DNA from: Gallionella sp.
Lineage (GTDB): Bacteria > Pseudomonadota > Gammaproteobacteria > Burkholderiales > Gallionellaceae
Reading direction: 5' to 3'
Assembly (NCBI GenBank): GCA_023229845.1
Contig: JALNYK010000006.1
Span: 1-64,000 of the forward strand
DNA: 64,000 nt
Made by a program: the position numbers and the translations under genes. The notes under the pieces are model-generated. The model was given only the letters and a program-made list of their open reading frames with translations, was not told where the DNA came from and did not search any database. Shown here piece by piece: positions 33,130 through 41,015 of this stretch. Positions within the stretch are counted from its first letter, which is position 1. Every line of letters begins with the position of its first letter.

Positions 33130-34125
33130 ATGGGAACGGGAGGCGGCGTGGATACGGGTAGAGCAATAGGCGGGTCTTCCGGTCAACGCCAAAAGATTGG
33201 CTTGGCGCTGGGCAGCGGCTCGGCGCGCGGGCTCGCCCACCTCGGCGTGATCCGGGCCATCGAGGAAGCCGGCATCGAAGTGGATTTCATCGCGGGCTCC
33301 AGCATGGGCGCGCTGATCGGCGCGATCCATGCCGCCGGAAAACTCGACGAACTGGAAGCCACCTTCAAGACCTTCGACTGGAAAACGATGGCGACCTTCT
33401 TCGACGTCGTGCTGCCCAAATCCGGCCTGCTCGACGGCGCCAGGGTCGGCGAGCTGGTGCGCGCGCATATCCATGCCGACACGATAGAGATGCTGCCCAA
33501 GGCTTTTGCGGCCGTGGCGACCGACATCGTCAGCGGCGAGGAGGTCGTCATCCGCAGCGGCGACGTGATCGAGGCCGTGCGCGCCAGCATCTCGGTGCCC
33601 GGCATCTTCACGCCGGTGCGCAGCAACGGCCACATCCTCGTGGACGGCGGACTCACCAACCCGGTGCCGGTGAGTGCGGTGCGCAGCATGGGCGCGGAAT
33701 TCGTGATCGCGGTCGACCTCAACCACGAGATCGTCGCCGGCAAGAACATGAAGCCGCTGCTGGCGACCGGGAAAGTGGAAGGCGCACCCAGCCTGTTCAC
33801 GCAATGGGTGGGCGACTACCGGTTGTCGATGAAGGACATCCGGCAGAGATTGCTCACCGGCGACAATGCCGCCTCGGCCCAATTCAGGAAATGGGTGTCC
33901 CCGGAACCGCTGCCCAGCATCTTCGAGGTGCTGCTGGCCTCGATCAACATCATGGAAGCCAACATCACTCGGACCCGCTTGCGCCTAGACCACCCGGACA
34001 TCCTCCTCCAGCCCCCGCTGGGCAACGTCCGCTTTCTGGAGTTCGACCGCGCCGAGGAAATCATCGCCATCGGCTACGAATATACGAAGAAACAACTGGC
34101 TTCGCTGCCGCTGCAAAAGAATTAG
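33130..34125 (+). CDS. Patatin-like phospholipase, RssA-like
   Basis: A 331-residue protein. The patatin signatures are the oxyanion loop LALGSGSARGLAHLG, the nucleophile elbow IAGSSMGALIGAI (Ser in GSSMG) and the catalytic Asp in LVDGGLTNPVPVSAV. It is probably a cytoplasmic or membrane-associated lipid acyl hydrolase. ATG 33130 has a weak upstream signal; an in-frame GTG at 33148, preceded by GGGAGG, is a good alternative start and removes six residues. It lies 21 bases after the NYN gene. Confidence 0.88.
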   Translation: MGTGGGVDTGRAIGGSSGQRQKIGLALGSGSARGLAHLGVIRAIEEAGIEVDFIAGSSMGALIGAIHAAGKLDELEATFKTFDWKTMATFFDVVLPKSGLLDGARVGELVRAHIHADTIEMLPKAFAAVATDIVSGEEVVIRSGDVIEAVRASISVPGIFTPVRSNGHILVDGGLTNPVPVSAVRSMGAEFVIAVDLNHEIVAGKNMKPLLATGKVEGAPSLFTQWVGDYRLSMKDIRQRLLTGDNAASAQFRKWVSPEPLPSIFEVLLASINIMEANITRTRLRLDHPDILLQPPLGNVRFLEFDRAEEIIAIGYEYTKKQLASLPLQKN

Positions 34126-34160
34126 GGCGGAATCCGGGTAATCCGGTCCGATTGTCAGGT

Positions 34161-34177
34161 ATAACCCATTAGGTTAT
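34161..34177. promoter_or_regulatory. Palindromic operator of the mqsRA operon
   Basis: ATAACC-N5-GGTTAT at 34161-34177. The inner AACCC-ATT-AGGTT matches the E. coli MqsA site form AACCT-N3-AGGTT with one mismatch. It ends seven bases before the mqsR start codon, as expected for autorepression by MqsA or MqsRA. Confidence 0.7.
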
Positions 34178-34184
34178 ATTGAGC

Positions 34185-34490
34185 ATGGAAAAGAAAAAGC
34201 CACATTACTCGCTGGGCGAGGTTCAGCGGATGGTTGAGGTGCGCAAGGCCAATGCCTTTACCGCCACCGCGCTGATGGGTGCGGCCGAATTGGGCTTGTC
34301 TCCGGACGAGACGGTGAACGTGGTGCTGGCCCTGCGGCAAACCGATTTCTACAAGAGCATGACCACGCATGCGAATCATCAGGTCTGGCAGGACGTATAT
34401 CACGCCAGACTGAAATCCGGATCGATTGCCTACATCAAGGTGACATTGCGCGAAAACGGGATCGTGGTGATCCAGTTCAAGGAGAAATGA
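34185..34490 (+). CDS. mqsR: MqsR-family toxin (mRNA interferase)
   Basis: A 101-residue RelE-fold toxin beginning MEKKKPHYSLGEVQRMV. It closely follows the MqsR pattern: ELGLSPDETVNVVLALRQTDFYKSMTTHANHQVWQDVYHARL and the C-terminal IVVIQFKEK. MqsR cuts mRNA, preferring GCU in E. coli. The toxin-first order and one-base spacing before the antitoxin are characteristic of mqsRA. An in-frame TTG six bases upstream could be read as the start, but ATG 34185 gives the family N-terminus. Confidence 0.95.
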   Translation: MEKKKPHYSLGEVQRMVEVRKANAFTATALMGAAELGLSPDETVNVVLALRQTDFYKSMTTHANHQVWQDVYHARLKSGSIAYIKVTLRENGIVVIQFKEK

Positions 34491-34491
34491 C

Positions 34492-34890
34492 ATGACACAT
34501 CCATGCCTGAATTGCGAACAAGCGGACATGATCCGCCGCAAGAAAAACGCGGTGATTTCATATCGGGGACACGAGGTTATCGTGCGCGCGGTGGACGGCT
34601 GGCATTGTCCCGTTTGCGGCGAGATCGAATTCGCGGACAAGGAAGGCGAACGCTATGCGCAGGCGCTGGAGAGACTGCGCCTGAAAGTGGACGCGGAAGA
34701 AGCCGCAGAACTGGCGCGCATCCGCAAGCGGCTGGGGCTGTCGCAACGCCGCGCCGCGCTGATCGCAGGCGGCGGCGTGAATGCCTTCTCGCGCTACGAA
34801 AACGGCAAAGCCAAACCCGTCGCCGCCGTTGTCAACCTGTTCCGCTTGCTGGACAAACATCCAGAGTTGATGGATGAGATTGCGGTGTAG
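34492..34890 (+). CDS. mqsA: MqsA-family antitoxin and transcriptional repressor
   Basis: A 132-residue antitoxin. The N-terminal zinc domain has the cysteine pairs C5/C8 (CLNC) and C39/C42 (CPVC); the C-terminal Xre-type HTH is ELARIRKRLGLSQRRAALIAGGGVNAFSRYENGKAKP. The Asn and Arg in VNAFSRYE correspond to the residues that read the mqsRA palindrome in E. coli MqsA. It binds MqsR and represses the operon through the palindrome at 34161-34177. Confidence 0.95.
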   Translation: MTHPCLNCEQADMIRRKKNAVISYRGHEVIVRAVDGWHCPVCGEIEFADKEGERYAQALERLRLKVDAEEAAELARIRKRLGLSQRRAALIAGGGVNAFSRYENGKAKPVAAVVNLFRLLDKHPELMDEIAV

Positions 34891-34941
34891 GACCGCAAGG
34901 GTAGCAGGATGCTGCTGTGCCCCTTTTGAGAATTACCACAA

Positions 34942-35745
34942 TCAGCCGAATTCCTTCACGATATGCTGCTGCCTGCGGCTGATCGCCAACAACTCGTCCA
35001 GTCCCTTCAGCTTCACCATCCAGCCGCTGCCTTCGCCCTCTTCGCCGCCGCTCTTCTCGAAGCCTTCGATGGCCTCTTTCGCGACCAGGCAGTTGCGGTG
35101 GATGCGCACGAAGCGTGCGGCGAATTCCTTTTCCATCGCGGTGAGCGATTCTTCGACCAGATATTCGCGTTCGGCGGTGCGCACGGTGACGTATTTCAGT
35201 TCGGCGCGCAGGAACAGCACTTGTTCGAGCGGCACGAGGTGGATCTTGCCGCGCTCGTGGATGGACAGGTGTTTGCGCGGTTCGGGCAGCAGTTCGCGCA
35301 GCACTTCGGTCTGGATGGGCACGGCGTTGCGCGCGCGGGTCAGCGCCTCGAACAAGCGGCCCAGGCGGATAGGCTTGAGCAGGTAGTCGATCGCGTGCAG
35401 CTCGAAGGCCTTGATCGCATAGGCGTCGTAGGCGGTGGTGAAGACGATCACCGGCGGCCATTTCGGCGCGTTGGGTTCGACCTGGCCGATTACCGGGCGC
35501 GGCAGTTTGTTGAGGTGCTGCGCCAGTTCGATGCCGTCCATCTGGGGCATGCGGATGTCCAGCAGCACCACGTCGGCGGACGTCACCATCAGCTTGTCCA
35601 GCGCTTCCTGTCCGTTGCCGGCCTCGCCGACCACTTGCAGCGGCAGTTGTTCGCTGCAGTCCTGCAGCAGGTCGCGCAGGCGGTTGCGCGCGGGCGGCTC
35701 GTCGTCGACGATGAAGATGCGCAGCGGCAGTTCAACGGTTTCCAA
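34942..35745 (-). CDS. LytTR-type response regulator, AlgR-like
   Basis: A 267-residue regulator. The receiver domain has RIFIVDDEPPARNRL, the phospho-acceptor Asp in DVVLLDIRMPQMDG (about residue 63) and the conserved Lys in DYLLKPIRLG; the C-terminal LytTR DNA-binding domain begins near KHLSIHERGKIHLVPLEQVLFLRAELKYV. It pairs with the LytS-like kinase directly upstream, with a 14-base overlap. In related betaproteobacteria such AlgZ/AlgR pairs sit next to argH; targets are unknown here. Confidence 0.93.
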   Translation of the reverse strand: METVELPLRIFIVDDEPPARNRLRDLLQDCSEQLPLQVVGEAGNGQEALDKLMVTSADVVLLDIRMPQMDGIELAQHLNKLPRPVIGQVEPNAPKWPPVIVFTTAYDAYAIKAFELHAIDYLLKPIRLGRLFEALTRARNAVPIQTEVLRELLPEPRKHLSIHERGKIHLVPLEQVLFLRAELKYVTVRTAEREYLVEESLTAMEKEFAARFVRIHRNCLVAKEAIEGFEKSGGEEGEGSGWMVKLKGLDELLAISRRQQHIVKEFG

Positions 35746-36784
35746 GACTTTCCTCCCTGATGTACGGCATCACGATCTCGACGCGATAACGGTCGTCCCC
35801 GCGCTCGACGCGATAGCTCGCCTCGACGTCGAACAGCAGCGCGAGGCGTTCGCGGATGTTCTGCAGCGCCATGCGGTGGCCGGGATGCGGCTCGACTTCG
35901 CGTCTTACACAGGGGTTCTCCACCTCGATCAGCAGCTCGTCGCCGCGCTGTTGCAGGCCGATCCTGATCGTCCCGCCCTGCGGCAGCGATTCTATGCCGT
36001 GATACACGGCGTTTTCCAGCAGCGGCTGCAACAGCAGCGGCGGGATCATCACGTCGTCCGGAAGATCGTCGGTCCGCCAGTCCACTTGCAGCCGCTCGCC
36101 GATGCGTAGTTGCTCCAGTGCGAGGTATTGGCGGCTGAGCTGCATCTCCTGGCGCAGCGGCACGAAGTCGTGCTCTTCGCCCATCGCCATCCGGAACAGG
36201 TCGGACATGTCTTCCAGTGCGGTCTCGGCCTGTTTGGGCTGCGCGCGCACGACGCTGAGCACGGCGTTGATGGTGTTGAACAGGAAGTGCGGGCGGATGC
36301 GCGCGCGCAGCACCTGCAGCCGCGCATCGTGCAGCGCGCGCGACAGCACCTGACTGCGCCAGCGGAAATACATCAGCAGGATCGTGCTCACAGTGAGGCT
36401 GAGCAGCGCGTAACGCACCGCACCGAAACCGGCATCGTCGTATCCGGGCAGGCTGTACAGTTCGCCGCCGAAGTAATAGGTCGCTAATGTCAGCGCCGCG
36501 GCCAGCGCGCTCACCGCCAGTGCGCCATGCGCATAAGGCAGCCGCGCCAGCCACGGCTGCGCCAGCCACAACAGCAGCAGGCCAGTCAGCAACACCGGGG
36601 CAAGCAGCGTGGCGATTTGCATCATGCGTTGCGGCACCTCGTCCCAGGCGTTCGCCTGCAACAGCGCCTGCAGCAGGGCGAGGCCGTTGCAGATCAGCAG
36701 GATGCGCAGGGTCACGCCGAGGTTGCGGAAGTTCGGCAATGCGTCCGGCAGGGGGTTTTGTTTTATACTGCGCGCCTCATTCAT
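35732..36784 (-). CDS. LytS/AlgZ-type sensor histidine kinase
   Basis: A 350-residue membrane kinase. Four predicted helices lie in the first 150 residues (for example VTLRILLICNGLALLQALL, LLAPVLLTGLLLLWLA, GALAVSALAAALTLATYYF), followed by the His_kinase domain ARIRPHFLFNTINAVLSVVRAQP with the phospho-acceptor His, and an HATPase with LLLQPLLENAVYHGIE. The sensor has no periplasmic domain, so the signal may come from within the membrane. Start ATG is at 36782-36784, 42 bases from the divergent argH start. Confidence 0.9.
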   Translation of the reverse strand: MNEARSIKQNPLPDALPNFRNLGVTLRILLICNGLALLQALLQANAWDEVPQRMMQIATLLAPVLLTGLLLLWLAQPWLARLPYAHGALAVSALAAALTLATYYFGGELYSLPGYDDAGFGAVRYALLSLTVSTILLMYFRWRSQVLSRALHDARLQVLRARIRPHFLFNTINAVLSVVRAQPKQAETALEDMSDLFRMAMGEEHDFVPLRQEMQLSRQYLALEQLRIGERLQVDWRTDDLPDDVMIPPLLLQPLLENAVYHGIESLPQGGTIRIGLQQRGDELLIEVENPCVRREVEPHPGHRMALQNIRERLALLFDVEASYRVERGDDRYRVEIVMPYIREESLGNR

Positions 36785-36826
36785 GGCGGGAATCCTCGGG
36801 TTTTCAGCCGCAATTCTGGACAACAC

Positions 36827-38218
36827 ATGGCTAGCATACAAGATAAAGATACCTGGTCGGGACGTTTCAACGAGCCCGTGGCGGAACTGGTGAAGCGTTA
36901 TACCGCATCGGTCGACTTCGACCGCAAGCTGGCGTTGTTCGACATCCGCGGCTCGTTGGCGCATGCGCAGATGCTGACCTCTTGCGGCATCATCGCAACG
37001 CAGGACCACGATGACATCCGCCGCGGCCTTGCGGTTATCGAGAGCGAAGTCATCGACGGCACGTTCGAATGGTCGCTGGACCTCGAGGACGTGCACCTGA
37101 ACATCGAGAAGCGGTTGACCATGCTGGTCGGCGACGCGGGCAAGCGTCTGCATACCGGCCGTTCGCGCAACGACCAGGTGGCGACCGACGTGCGTTTGTA
37201 CCTGCGTAGCGCGATCGACGATATGCTGTTGCTCGTCAAGAATCTGCAAGCCGCGCTGCTCGATCTGGCGCAACACCACACGCATACCATCATGCCCGGC
37301 TTCACCCACTTGCAGGTGGCGCAGCCGATCAGCTTTGCGCATCACCTGATGGCCTATTTCGAGATGCTCAAGCGCGACGCCGAGCGTCTGCACGATTGCC
37401 GTTCGCGCGTAAACCGTCTGCCCTTGGGCGCGGCGGCGCTGGCCGGCACCAGCTATCCGATCAATCGCGAGATGGTGGCGGAGTTGCTGGGCTTCGAAGG
37501 CGTGTGCGAGAACTCGCTGGACGCGGTGTCGGATCGCGACTTCGCGATCGAATTCACCGCCTGCGCATCGCTGATCATGACGCACCTGTCGCGCTTCTCC
37601 GAGGAGTTAATTCTGTGGATGAGTCCGCGTTTCGGCTTCATCGACATCGCCGACCGCTTCTGCACCGGCTCTTCCATCATGCCGCAGAAGAAAAATCCGG
37701 ACGTGCCCGAACTGGTGCGCGGCAAGACCGGCCGAGTCTTCGGCCACCTGATGGGCCTGCTTACGTTGATGAAGGGCCAGCCGCTGGCCTACAACAAGGA
37801 CAACCAGGAAGATAAGGAGCCGCTGTTCGACACGGTGGAAACGCTCACGCAGACGTTGCGCATCTACGCCGACATGATCACCGGCATCAGGGTCAAGCCG
37901 GAAGCGATGCGCAGCGCGGCATTGCAGGGCTACGCCACCGCGACCGATCTGGCCGACTATCTGGTGAAGAAGGGGTTGCCGTTCCGCGATGCGCACGAAG
38001 CTGTGGCGCTGGCGGTGCGCTATGCCGAGCAGCGCGGCTGCGATCTGGCCGACATCGAGTTGAGCGAGTTGCAACGTTTCTCGTCGCACATCGCCGACGA
38101 CGTGTATCAGGTGCTGACGCTGGAAGGTTCGCTCGCCAGCCGCAACCACATCGGCGGCACAGCGCCGAACCAGGTGGAAGCCGCCATCGCGCGGGCGCGC
38201 GACTATCTCGCGAAATAA
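36827..38218 (+). CDS. argH: Argininosuccinate lyase
   Basis: A 463-residue member of the fumarase/aspartase superfamily. It shows DTWSGRFNEPVAELVKRYTAS, HTGRSRNDQVATD, the THLQVAQPISFAHHL region and the signature GSSIMPQKKNPDVPELVRGK. It splits argininosuccinate to arginine and fumarate, the last step of arginine synthesis. The open frame extends upstream over the divergent kinase, but ATG 36827 gives the family N-terminus MASIQDKDTWSGRF. Confidence 0.96.
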   Translation: MASIQDKDTWSGRFNEPVAELVKRYTASVDFDRKLALFDIRGSLAHAQMLTSCGIIATQDHDDIRRGLAVIESEVIDGTFEWSLDLEDVHLNIEKRLTMLVGDAGKRLHTGRSRNDQVATDVRLYLRSAIDDMLLLVKNLQAALLDLAQHHTHTIMPGFTHLQVAQPISFAHHLMAYFEMLKRDAERLHDCRSRVNRLPLGAAALAGTSYPINREMVAELLGFEGVCENSLDAVSDRDFAIEFTACASLIMTHLSRFSEELILWMSPRFGFIDIADRFCTGSSIMPQKKNPDVPELVRGKTGRVFGHLMGLLTLMKGQPLAYNKDNQEDKEPLFDTVETLTQTLRIYADMITGIRVKPEAMRSAALQGYATATDLADYLVKKGLPFRDAHEAVALAVRYAEQRGCDLADIELSELQRFSSHIADDVYQVLTLEGSLASRNHIGGTAPNQVEAAIARARDYLAK

Positions 38219-38240
38219 TTCTCCTGCCGGAATTGCGGGC

Positions 38241-38270
38241 AAAAAAACGGGCGATCGTCTGATCGCCCGG
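38241..38270 (-). terminator. Rho-independent terminator downstream of grxD
   Basis: A hairpin CGGGCGATCGTCTGATCGCCCG at positions 38248-38269 is followed, on the minus strand, by a run of seven T (38241-38247). It fits termination of leftward transcription from grxD and lies just after the argH stop. Confidence 0.75.
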
Positions 38271-38353
38271 AAGGAGGAGAGTATGAAAAGTCGGGTTGTT
38301 TCCAACCGCTAACTCCAACACTCGGCGTGGACTATATCGACTCCCGCACACAA

Positions 38354-38415
38354 AGCCTATATGCCGAAATGCCTATATATTCCGGTCTATAAGCCTATAT
38401 ATTTCGGCCTATATA
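38354..38415. repeat. Tandem GCCTATATATT(T/C)CGGC palindromes
   Basis: Four overlapping copies of GCCTATAT- or GCCGAAAT-type half-sites occur within 62 bases between argH and grxD, including GCCTATATATTCCGG and GCCTATATATTTCGGC. The same core is at 26913-26945 and, inverted, at 13451-13477. It may be a protein-binding array or a short repeat family. Confidence 0.6.
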
Positions 38416-38418
38416 AAC

Positions 38419-38733
38419 CTAGCCCCCCAGTAACTGTTTCAATTCTCCGCTCTGGTACATCTCGGTCATGATGTCTGAACCGCCGACGAATTCGCCGTTG
38501 ATATACAGCTGCGGGATCGTCGGCCAGTTCGCGTAGTCCTTGATCCCCTGGCGAATCTCCGCCTCCTGCAGCACGTTCACGCTGAAAAAATCCTTCACGC
38601 CCAATGCCTGCAGGATGCGCACCGCATTGCCGGAGAAGCCGCATTGGGGGAATTGCGGCGTGCCTTTCATGTAAAGCACCACCGGATGCGTGGTGACTTG
38701 CTCGTGGATGACTTGCTGGATGTCCTGGCTCAT
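38419..38733 (-). CDS. grxD: Monothiol glutaredoxin, Grx4 type
   Basis: A 104-residue CGFS glutaredoxin. Diagnostic parts are HPVVLYMKGTPQFPQCGFSGNAVRIL (active site CGFS), the WPTIPQLYINGEFVGGSDIM motif and the ELKQLL tail. Such proteins carry a glutathione-bound [2Fe-2S] cluster and serve in iron-sulfur cluster transfer and iron sensing. It ends just before the tandem repeat at 38354-38415 and the terminator at 38241-38270. Confidence 0.96.
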   Translation of the reverse strand: MSQDIQQVIHEQVTTHPVVLYMKGTPQFPQCGFSGNAVRILQALGVKDFFSVNVLQEAEIRQGIKDYANWPTIPQLYINGEFVGGSDIMTEMYQSGELKQLLGG

Positions 38734-38807
38734 GATGGATTACCCGAATTGAATGGTCGGGAATCATAGCCAGCGGGACGACGCTGAGTCAAGCAAGGAA
38801 AGACATC

Positions 38808-38934
38808 TGTCCACGAAAAACACGAAAGCCACGAAACAAAGCAATTAGATGTTCAGCCTTGGGGCTTATAGCTTGGCGGCACTGAAAATCAGTGTCTGTG
38901 ATTTTTTCGTGTTTTTTCGTGTTTTTCGTGGACA
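38808..38934. repeat. 127-bp inverted-repeat mini-element, TGTCCACGAAAAACACGAAA family
   Basis: The ends are inverted repeats TGTCCACGAAAAACACGAAA and TTTCGTGTTTTTCGTGGACA, with additional degenerate CACGAAA repeats inside. A second copy with different core is at 55837-55978. No gene is inside. Confidence 0.88.
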
Positions 38935-38950
38935 AAAAGGTTCTGGAAGT

Positions 38951-39856
38951 TTATTCCTCGGATACCGCGTCGCTGCTTTCGACGACAGCGCTCGCCGCAT
39001 GCCGCGCCAGCATCTCGCGGCGGCTATCCGGGGTCTCCAGGCTGATGCGGCCCAGCGCGCCGTCGCGGTAGTCCTGCAGCAGCGTCAGCGCGGCTTTTTC
39101 CAGATCATAGTCGCCGCCCTTGATGCGGAAGCCGCGGCGTTGCGCGATGGCTTCGATCAGCGATGCACCGTCGAGTCCGGCCACATCGATCTTGTAGCGC
39201 GCGGCGATCAATGCCGGATAGCGTTCCAGCAGCAGGTCGCCGAGGAAGGTCGCGACCTCTTCGTCGATCACCGCGTTGCGGCCGATCGCGTGACTGGCCG
39301 CGAGCATCAGGCCGTCGCTGTCGTACGCTATCTTCGGCCACATCATGCCGGGCGTGTCGATCAGCGTCATGTGATCGTTCAGCGCGAGGCTCTGCTGGCT
39401 CTTGGTGACTGCCGGCTCGTCGCCGACATTGGCGACGCGGCGCTTCAGCAGCGCGTTCATCAGCGTGGATTTGCCGACGTTGGGGATGCCCATGATCATC
39501 ATGCGCAACGCCTTCAGCGGCGTGCCGCGATGCGGCGCGAGTTGCAGGCACAGTCCCGGCACCTTCGCGACGTCCCCCGGTTTCTTGCACGACAGCGCGA
39601 CGGCCTTCACGCCCTTCTGGCTGTTGTAGTAGTCAAGCCAGGCCTTGGTCGCGGCGGGGTCGGCGAGGTCGGTCTTGTTGAGGATCTTCAGACAGGGGCG
39701 CTGGCGATGCACGCGCAGCTCCTTGATCATCGGATTGCTGCCCGCCTCGGGCACGCGCGCATCCAGCACCTCGATGACCACATCGGCGCGCTCCATCGTC
39801 TCGGTCGCTTTCTTGCGTGCCGCGACCATGTGTCCGGGAAACCACTGAATTGCCAT
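38951..39856 (-). CDS. ylqF: Circularly permuted ribosome biogenesis GTPase, YlqF/RbgA family
   Basis: A 301-residue GTPase whose motif order is permuted: G4 LKILNKTDLADP (about residue 59) precedes G1 GIPNVGKSTLMNALL (about 124) and G3 LIDTPGMMWP (about 167). It begins MAIQWFPGHMVAARK, the conserved YlqF N-terminus. The B. subtilis homologue helps late assembly of the 50S subunit. An extended in-frame start upstream (39937) is not family sequence; I chose 39854-39856. Confidence 0.93.
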   Translation of the reverse strand: MAIQWFPGHMVAARKKATETMERADVVIEVLDARVPEAGSNPMIKELRVHRQRPCLKILNKTDLADPAATKAWLDYYNSQKGVKAVALSCKKPGDVAKVPGLCLQLAPHRGTPLKALRMMIMGIPNVGKSTLMNALLKRRVANVGDEPAVTKSQQSLALNDHMTLIDTPGMMWPKIAYDSDGLMLAASHAIGRNAVIDEEVATFLGDLLLERYPALIAARYKIDVAGLDGASLIEAIAQRRGFRIKGGDYDLEKAALTLLQDYRDGALGRISLETPDSRREMLARHAASAVVESSDAVSEE

Positions 39857-39939
39857 CGATATGCCTGCCTTTGAATAAGGTGCGCATTCTACCCGTATCC
39901 GGTTGACGCCGCCGGATTCGACCCCGATAATCCTCACCC

Positions 39940-40038
39940 ATGAACTCCCCGACTTCCATCATTCGAAAAGTACGAGTCCTGCCGGTCGCGCGTCTGCGTG
40001 CGGCATGGTCGTTCGCGCATGGTGGTCCGGAGAGTTAG
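39940..40038 (+). CDS. Putative leader peptide upstream of the EamA transporter
   Basis: A 32-codon ORF, ATG at 39940 and TAG at 40036-40038, encoding a basic peptide (MNSPTSIIRKVRVLPVARLR then AAWSFAHGGPES). It ends 28 bases before a strong intrinsic terminator and 89 bases before the transporter start. No clear ribosome binding site is seen, so translation is uncertain. The arrangement resembles translational attenuation leaders, but the family is not one I can name. Confidence 0.4.
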   Translation: MNSPTSIIRKVRVLPVARLRAAWSFAHGGPES

Positions 40039-40066
40039 CGTTTAGCATTCATTGCAGCAGCTTCCC

Positions 40067-40101
40067 GAAAAGGCCACAGACTCTGTGGCCTTTTCGTTTT
40101 T
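40067..40101 (+). terminator. Intrinsic terminator in the EamA leader (attenuator candidate)
   Basis: A near-perfect 14-bp stem (GAAAAGGCCACAGA / TCTGTGGCCTTTTC) with a one-base loop at 40067-40095 is followed by GTTTTT. It lies between the small upstream ORF and the transporter start codon, so it would stop transcription before the transporter unless overridden. Confidence 0.75.
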
Positions 40102-40127
40102 GTCGTTCCGTTCGTTTGGAGATGGGT

Positions 40128-41015
40128 ATGTCGCTTCCTGCCGCCTTTGTTTCGGTGATCCTGATCTGGTCCACCACGCCGCTCGCCATCACCTGGAGCG
40201 CGCTGGGCTTGGGCTCCAGTTTCGCGGTGTTCTCGCGCATGGTGCTCGGCGCGCTGCTGTGCGCGGCGTTGCTGCTGGCGCTGCGCGTGCGCCTGCCGCT
40301 GCACCGCAAGGCGCGTCAGGCTTATGTGGTCAGCGGCACGACCATGTTCGGCACGATGGCGCTGACCTACTGGTCGTCGCAGTTCGTCAGTTCCGGCGTG
40401 ATCTCGGTGCTGTTCGGGCTGTCGCCGCTGCTGACCAGCCTGGGTGCGGCGCTGTGGCTGAAGGAAGAGTCCCTGACGCCGAACAAGCTCGCCGGCATGA
40501 TGCTCGGCTTGCTCGGCCTGCTGCTGGTGTTCCGCGGCGGCATCGATCTCGGCGACGGGGCCGGACTCGGTCTGGCCGCGCTGTTGGTCGCGGTGCTGTT
40601 GCAGTCGCTCGGGCTGGTGGGGCTGAAGCGCATCGGCGACGACAGCCCGCCGCTGGCGACGACGCTGGGCACGCTGGTGGTGGCGCTGCCGCTGTTCTTC
40701 GCATCGTGGTTGCTGGTTGACGGGCATTGGCCGACCGAATTGCCCGAGCGCGCGGTGGCGGCGACGTTGTATTTGGGCGCGGTCGGCTCGGTGCTCGGCT
40801 TCGCGCTGTACTACTACATGATCAAGCACATGGAGGCGGGACGCATCGCGCTGATCACGCTGGTCACGCCGGTGCTGGCGCTGTTGCTGGGACACGGGCT
40901 GAACGACGAGGCGGTGCTGCCGCAGGTATGGCTGGGCACGGCGAGCATCCTGCTCGGGTTGGGCCTGCACCGCTGGGGCGAGCGCTGGACCTACGCGCTG
41001 CTGCGGCGCGATTAG
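40128..41015 (+). CDS. EamA/DMT-family inner-membrane transporter
   Basis: A 295-residue protein with ten predicted transmembrane helices in two EamA repeats, each about 140 residues: SLPAAFVSVILIWSTTPLAIT opens the first and GLGLAALLVAVLLQSLGLVGL the second, with the duplicated SVLFGLSPLLTSLGAALWLKE and ALITLVTPVLALLLGH motifs. Such proteins export metabolites or amino acids; the substrate is not predictable. GGAG at 40118 supports ATG 40128. It is preceded by a small ORF and a strong terminator hairpin (attenuator candidate), and overlaps the convergent rsuA gene by four bases. Confidence 0.88.
   Translation: MSLPAAFVSVILIWSTTPLAITWSALGLGSSFAVFSRMVLGALLCAALLLALRVRLPLHRKARQAYVVSGTTMFGTMALTYWSSQFVSSGVISVLFGLSPLLTSLGAALWLKEESLTPNKLAGMMLGLLGLLLVFRGGIDLGDGAGLGLAALLVAVLLQSLGLVGLKRIGDDSPPLATTLGTLVVALPLFFASWLLVDGHWPTELPERAVAATLYLGAVGSVLGFALYYYMIKHMEAGRIALITLVTPVLALLLGHGLNDEAVLPQVWLGTASILLGLGLHRWGERWTYALLRRD

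Noticed and set aside
40018..40060. Tandem Trp codons (GCATGGTGGTCC) as a trp-operon leader
   Set aside because: In that frame no stop codon occurs before the transporter and no trp gene follows; the candidate leader peptide is in another frame.
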